This document shows, one piece after another, positions 5,856-8,352 of a stretch of DNA of 8,352 nt (positions within the stretch are counted from its first letter, which is position 1; each line of letters begins with the position of its first letter). Position numbers and translations under genes: made by a program. Source of the stretch: Pseudomonadota bacterium (GTDB taxonomy: Bacteria; Pseudomonadota; Gammaproteobacteria; Xanthomonadales; Xanthomonadaceae); contig JAFAFF010000200.1 in assembly GCA_023423605.1 (NCBI GenBank), positions 1 to 8,352 on the forward strand, in the 5' to 3' direction. A model generated the notes under the pieces. That model worked only from the letters and a program-made list of their open reading frames with translations. It was not told where the DNA came from and did not search any database.

Positions 5856-7688
5856 ATGGCGGCGGATGCAGCAGCAAGCAGTGAACTGATCAAGGTGGTG
5901 GCCCTGCTCGGGGCAGCCGTGGTGATGGTGCCGTTGTTCCGACGCTTCGGCCTCGGTTCGGTGCTGGGCTATTTCACGGCGGGGCTGCTGATCGGGCCCT
6001 TCGGGCTGGGCTGGTTTTCCGATCCGCAGGCCATCCTGCACACCGCCGAACTCGGCGTGGTGATGTTCCTTTTCGTGATCGGACTGGAAATGCGCCCCTC
6101 GCATCTGTGGAGCCTGCGCCGGGAAATCTTCGGGCTGGGCACGCTGCAGATCGCTACCTGCGCGATCGTGCTGACCCTGATCACCCGCATGTTCGGCTTT
6201 CCGTGGCAGGTCGCCTTCATCGGCGCCACCGGCTTCGTGCTCACCTCCACCGCGGTGGTGATGCAGCTGCTGGCCGAACGTGGCGACATCGCCCTGCCAC
6301 CGGGCCAGAAGATCGTCTCCATCCTGTTGTTTGAAGACCTGTTGATCGTCCCCTTGCTGGCGCTGGTTGCCTTCATGGCGCCCACCGCAGGCAGCACCGA
6401 AGGCGAGGGCTCGCGCTGGCTGTCCATCGCCATCGGTGCCGGCGCGATCGTCGGCCTGGTGCTGGTCGGGCGCTTCCTGCTCAACCCCCTGTTCCGCATC
6501 CTTGCTGCCGCGAAGGCACGCGAAGTGATGACGGCCGCTGCCTTGCTGGTCGTGCTCGGCGCAGCGCTGCTGATGCAGCTGTCCGGGCTGTCGATGGCCA
6601 TGGGCGCTTTCCTGGCCGGCGTGCTGCTCAGCGAATCGACCTTCCGCCACCAGATCGAAGCGGACATCGAACCCTTCCGTGGCATCCTGCTGGGACTGTT
6701 CTTCCTCAGCGTCGGCATGGCGCTGGACCTGGGCGTGGTCGCGCGCAACTGGCCGGTGATCCTTGGCCTGGTGGTGGCATTGATGGCCGCCAAGGCGCTG
6801 TGCATCTATGCGGTCGCACGGCTGCTGGGCAGTGGCCACGCGCAGGCACTGGATCGTGGCGTGGTGATGGCGCAGGGTGGTGAGTTCGCCTTCGTGCTGT
6901 TCGCCGCCGCGGCGACTGCCGGCGTCATCGATGTGGACATCAATGCCAACTTCACTGCCGTGGTGGTCTTGTCCATGGCGCTCACCCCGCTGGTGGTGCT
7001 GGTCCATCGCCGTTTCGCCAGGTCGCAGGCCATCAGCCTGGAAGGCGTGGAGGAAGCCGACGGGCTGTCCGGCAGCGTGCTGATGATCGGTTTCGGGCGC
7101 TTCGGCCAGGTAGCCAGCCAGTCGCTGCTGGCGCGCGACGTGGACGTCACCATCATCGACAACGATGTGGAGATGATCCGCAACGCCGAACGGTTCGGTT
7201 TCAAGATCTACTATGGCGATGGCACGCGGTTGGATGTGTTGCATGCCTCCGGTGCGGCCACCGCACGGGCCATCGCGGTGTGTGTGAATACGGCCGAGGA
7301 GGCCGATCGCATTGTCGAACTGGTAACCCATGAGTTCCCACGGGCCAAGCTGCTGGTGCGTTCGTTCGACCGCGAGCATTCGGTGCGTCTCATCCATGCC
7401 GGCGTGGATTTCCAGATCCGCGAAACATTCGAATCCGCGGTGAAGTTCGGGCAGGCCGCCTTGATGGAACTGGGCGCGGACGAGGAGGTGGCACGCGACA
7501 TCGCCGAACAGATCCGCGAGCGTGACGCCGAGCGTTTCCAGCTGGAAATGGCCGGCGGCAGCCTGCGCGATGGCGCGCACATGGTGTTCGGCAGCGCGTT
7601 GCCGGGGGTACCGACGCCCACGCCGTTCACGGCGCCAAAGCGTCAGTCGCGCACCCTGAACGCCGAGCAGGTGCCGGAAGAAGAATGA
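5856..7688 (+). CDS. KefB/KefC-type CPA2 monovalent cation:proton antiporter with RCK domain
   Basis: From ATG 5856 the protein has 610 residues, similar to E. coli KefB and KefC (about 600-620). Residues about 8-385 form the Na+/H+ exchanger domain with some 12-13 hydrophobic segments, including GLGSVLGYFTAGLLIGP (32-48), FLFVIGLEMRP (71-81), TSTAVVMQLLAERG (130-143) and LLFEDLLIVPLLAL (157-170). The cytoplasmic loop HQIEADIEPFRG (265-276) and GLFFLSVGM (280-288) match the Kef regulatory loop. Residues about 405-540 are an RCK/TrkA-N domain with IGFGRFGQ (411-418) and the acidic IIDND (433-437), the usual NAD(H) or nucleotide site. The family exchanges K+ (or Na+) for H+ at the inner membrane; in E. 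coli Kef proteins are held shut by glutathione and opened by glutathione adducts. No KefF/KefG partner is nearby, so glutathione gating is unproven. kefB versus kefC cannot be decided. The last seven codons belong to a downstream tandem repeat. Confidence 0.9.
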   Translation: MAADAAASSELIKVVALLGAAVVMVPLFRRFGLGSVLGYFTAGLLIGPFGLGWFSDPQAILHTAELGVVMFLFVIGLEMRPSHLWSLRREIFGLGTLQIATCAIVLTLITRMFGFPWQVAFIGATGFVLTSTAVVMQLLAERGDIALPPGQKIVSILLFEDLLIVPLLALVAFMAPTAGSTEGEGSRWLSIAIGAGAIVGLVLVGRFLLNPLFRILAAAKAREVMTAAALLVVLGAALLMQLSGLSMAMGAFLAGVLLSESTFRHQIEADIEPFRGILLGLFFLSVGMALDLGVVARNWPVILGLVVALMAAKALCIYAVARLLGSGHAQALDRGVVMAQGGEFAFVLFAAAATAGVIDVDINANFTAVVVLSMALTPLVVLVHRRFARSQAISLEGVEEADGLSGSVLMIGFGRFGQVASQSLLARDVDVTIIDNDVEMIRNAERFGFKIYYGDGTRLDVLHASGAATARAIAVCVNTAEEADRIVELVTHEFPRAKLLVRSFDREHSVRLIHAGVDFQIRETFESAVKFGQAALMELGADEEVARDIAEQIRERDAERFQLEMAGGSLRDGAHMVFGSALPGVPTPTPFTAPKRQSRTLNAEQVPEEE

Positions 7689-7754
7689 GGTGGCGCCTGG
7701 CGGGAGATGGCGCCTGGTCGGAGGTGGCAGCTGACCGGAGGTGGCGCCCGACCG
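7687..7754 (+). repeat. Four 17-bp GAGGTGGCG-type subrepeats
   Basis: Exactly spaced 17-bp copies start at 7687, 7704, 7721 and 7738. The first shares GA with the antiporter TGA stop codon, and the fourth runs into the palindrome CGACCGTTGGTCG. The same block recurs in units 2 and 3, more diverged in unit 3. Confidence 0.85.
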
Positions 7755-7806
7755 TTGGTCGGGGCGGCGGCGCGCAGCGCCATGGTGGAAGGCTGGGGAT
7801 AGGGCA

Positions 7807-7827
7807 GTGACGACCAACGGTCGTCAC
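7807..7827. repeat. 21-nt palindrome copy in unit 1
   Basis: It has 9-bp stems GTGACGACC / GGTCGTCAC with loop AAC, identical to 4224-4244 in the der-moeB gap. Identical copies lie at 8011-8031 and 8215-8235. It shows that the two repeat loci share a component. Confidence 0.95.
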
Positions 7828-7866
7828 CCACCGGCGGGCGGGTCGTCACTCACCGGCTGGCGGGTG

Positions 7867-8071
7867 GAGCAGGTGCTGGAAGAGGATTGAGGTGGCGCCT
7901 GGCGGGAGATGGCGCCTGGTCGGAGGTGGCAGCTGACCGGAGGTGGCGCCCGACCGTTGGTCGTGGCGGCGGCGCGCAGCGCCGTGGCGGGAAGGCTGGG
8001 GGGCATGGCAGTGACGACCAACGGTCGTCACCCACCGGCGGGCGGGTCGTCACTCACCGGCTGGGCGGGTG
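7867..8071 (+). repeat. Long tandem repeat, unit 2 (205 bp)
   Basis: This is a close copy of unit 1, displaced by 202 bp. It repeats the end of the antiporter coding sequence as a seven-codon frame (EQVLEED, then TGA at 7888-7890) with few substitutions, but in a different frame from the gene, so it is not translated as part of it. The short palindrome is at 7951-7963 and the 21-nt palindrome at 8011-8031. Confidence 0.93.
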
Positions 8072-8352
8072 GAGCAGGTGCTGGAAGAAGATTGAGGTGG
8101 CGCGTGATCGGAGGCGGAGCCTGGCCGGAGGTGGCACCTGGCGGGAGGTGGCGCCCGACCGTTGGTCGTGGCGGCGGCGCGCAGCGCCGTGGCGGGAAGG
8201 CTGGGGGCATGGCAGTGACGACCAACGGTCGTCACCCACCGGCGGGCGGGTCGTCACTCACCGGCGGGCGGGTCGTCACTCACCGGCTGGGCGGGTCGTC
8301 ACTCACCGGCTGGGTGGGTCGTCACTCACCGGCTGGGTGGGTCGTCACTCAC
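8072..8352 (+). repeat. Long tandem repeat, unit 3 (at least 281 bp, runs off window)
   Basis: It starts with a third copy of the antiporter 3' end (EQVLEED, TGA at 8093-8095). The 17-bp subrepeats are more diverged than in units 1 and 2. The short palindrome is at 8156-8168 and the 21-nt palindrome at 8215-8235. The unit then expands into a longer short-repeat array instead of returning to the GAGCAGGTG boundary before the window ends. Confidence 0.9.
8229..8352 (+). repeat. 22-23 bp tandem array (TCGTCACTCACCGGC) reaching the window end
   Basis: TCGTCAC occurs at 8229, 8251, 8273, 8296, 8319 and 8342, with spacings of 22, 22, 23, 23 and 23. Units 1 and 2 have only two copies each at the same place, so the array has grown in unit 3. 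The last copies (CTGGGTGGG type) are nearly identical, suggesting recent expansion. There are no unique spacers, so this is not a CRISPR array. Confidence 0.9.

Larger units (their letters stand above)
7665..7866 (+). repeat. Long tandem repeat, unit 1 (202 bp), starting inside the antiporter gene
   Basis: The unit starts at the codon for Glu604 of the antiporter and includes its stop codon. In order it holds four 17-bp subrepeats, a short palindrome CGACCGTTGGTCG (7749-7761), a GC-rich spacer with hairpin GGCGC/GCGCC (7769-7781), the 21-nt palindrome (7807-7827), and two TCGTCAC copies 22 bp apart (7821 and 7843). Homology to unit 2 stops sharply upstream of 7665. Confidence 0.93.

Noticed and set aside
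5817..7817. 666-codon minus-strand open frame opposite the antiporter.
   Set aside because: It has His/Gln/Arg-rich composition typical of the antisense of GC-rich codons, with no recognisable domain. The + strand gene is well supported.
7824..8257. Several 61-68 codon minus-strand frames, most starting MTTVGRH or MTTRPPVGD, repeated across units.
   Set aside because: They are translations of the palindrome and tandem repeat. They recur because the DNA recurs, with no ribosome-binding site and no conserved domain.
8229..8352. CRISPR-like regular array.
   Set aside because: The period of 22-23 bp is filled entirely by repeat sequence with no unique spacers, and no cas genes are present.

Overview
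The window looks like chromosomal DNA of a high-GC gammaproteobacterium of the Xanthomonadaceae, most likely Stenotrophomonas. The evidence is the gene content and order (rodZ-like, yfgM, bamB, der) and five 23-nt hairpins carrying the tetranucleotide GTAG at one end, the signature of Stenotrophomonas maltophilia GTAG (SMAG) REP-like elements. The species is inferred, not proven. All convincing genes lie on the + strand.

Positions 1-4064 hold a compact cell-envelope and ribosome-assembly cluster. It begins with the 3' part of a RodZ-type membrane protein (cut by the window start). A YfgM-type single-pass TPR protein follows, then the lipoprotein BamB of the outer-membrane beta-barrel assembly machine, then the double GTPase Der. 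yfgM and bamB overlap by one base and der follows after 16 bases, so these three are probably co-transcribed. The enterobacterial version of this cluster has ispG and hisS between rodZ and yfgM; here only 86 bases separate those two genes.

Positions 4065-4486 contain no gene. They hold a mirror-symmetric repeat block: a 15-16 bp array rich in G and T, a perfect 30-bp inverted repeat whose arms are themselves palindromic, and a ten-unit 19-20 bp array rich in C and A. Next comes a 379-residue sulfur-carrier adenylyltransferase (MoeB/ThiF family) with a rhodanese domain at its N-terminus. Its start codon sits six bases after a GATAAT box, which suggests a leaderless mRNA. Its TAG stop codon lies inside the GTAG of the first SMAG element. 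The moeB-antiporter gap (5627-5855) carries two SMAG dimers and one single element.

Positions 5856-7688 encode a KefB/KefC-type CPA2 monovalent cation:proton antiporter with a C-terminal RCK (TrkA-N) domain. From inside its last seven codons to the window end runs a tandem repeat (units of 202 bp, 205 bp and at least 281 bp). Its internal plan (17-bp G-rich subrepeats, palindrome, spacer, reverse-orientation palindrome, TCGTCAC repeats) copies that of the der-moeB gap and reuses the same palindrome. This shared composite repeat is the most unusual content of the window. I found no transposase, RNA gene, CRISPR array, or defence or biosynthetic cluster.
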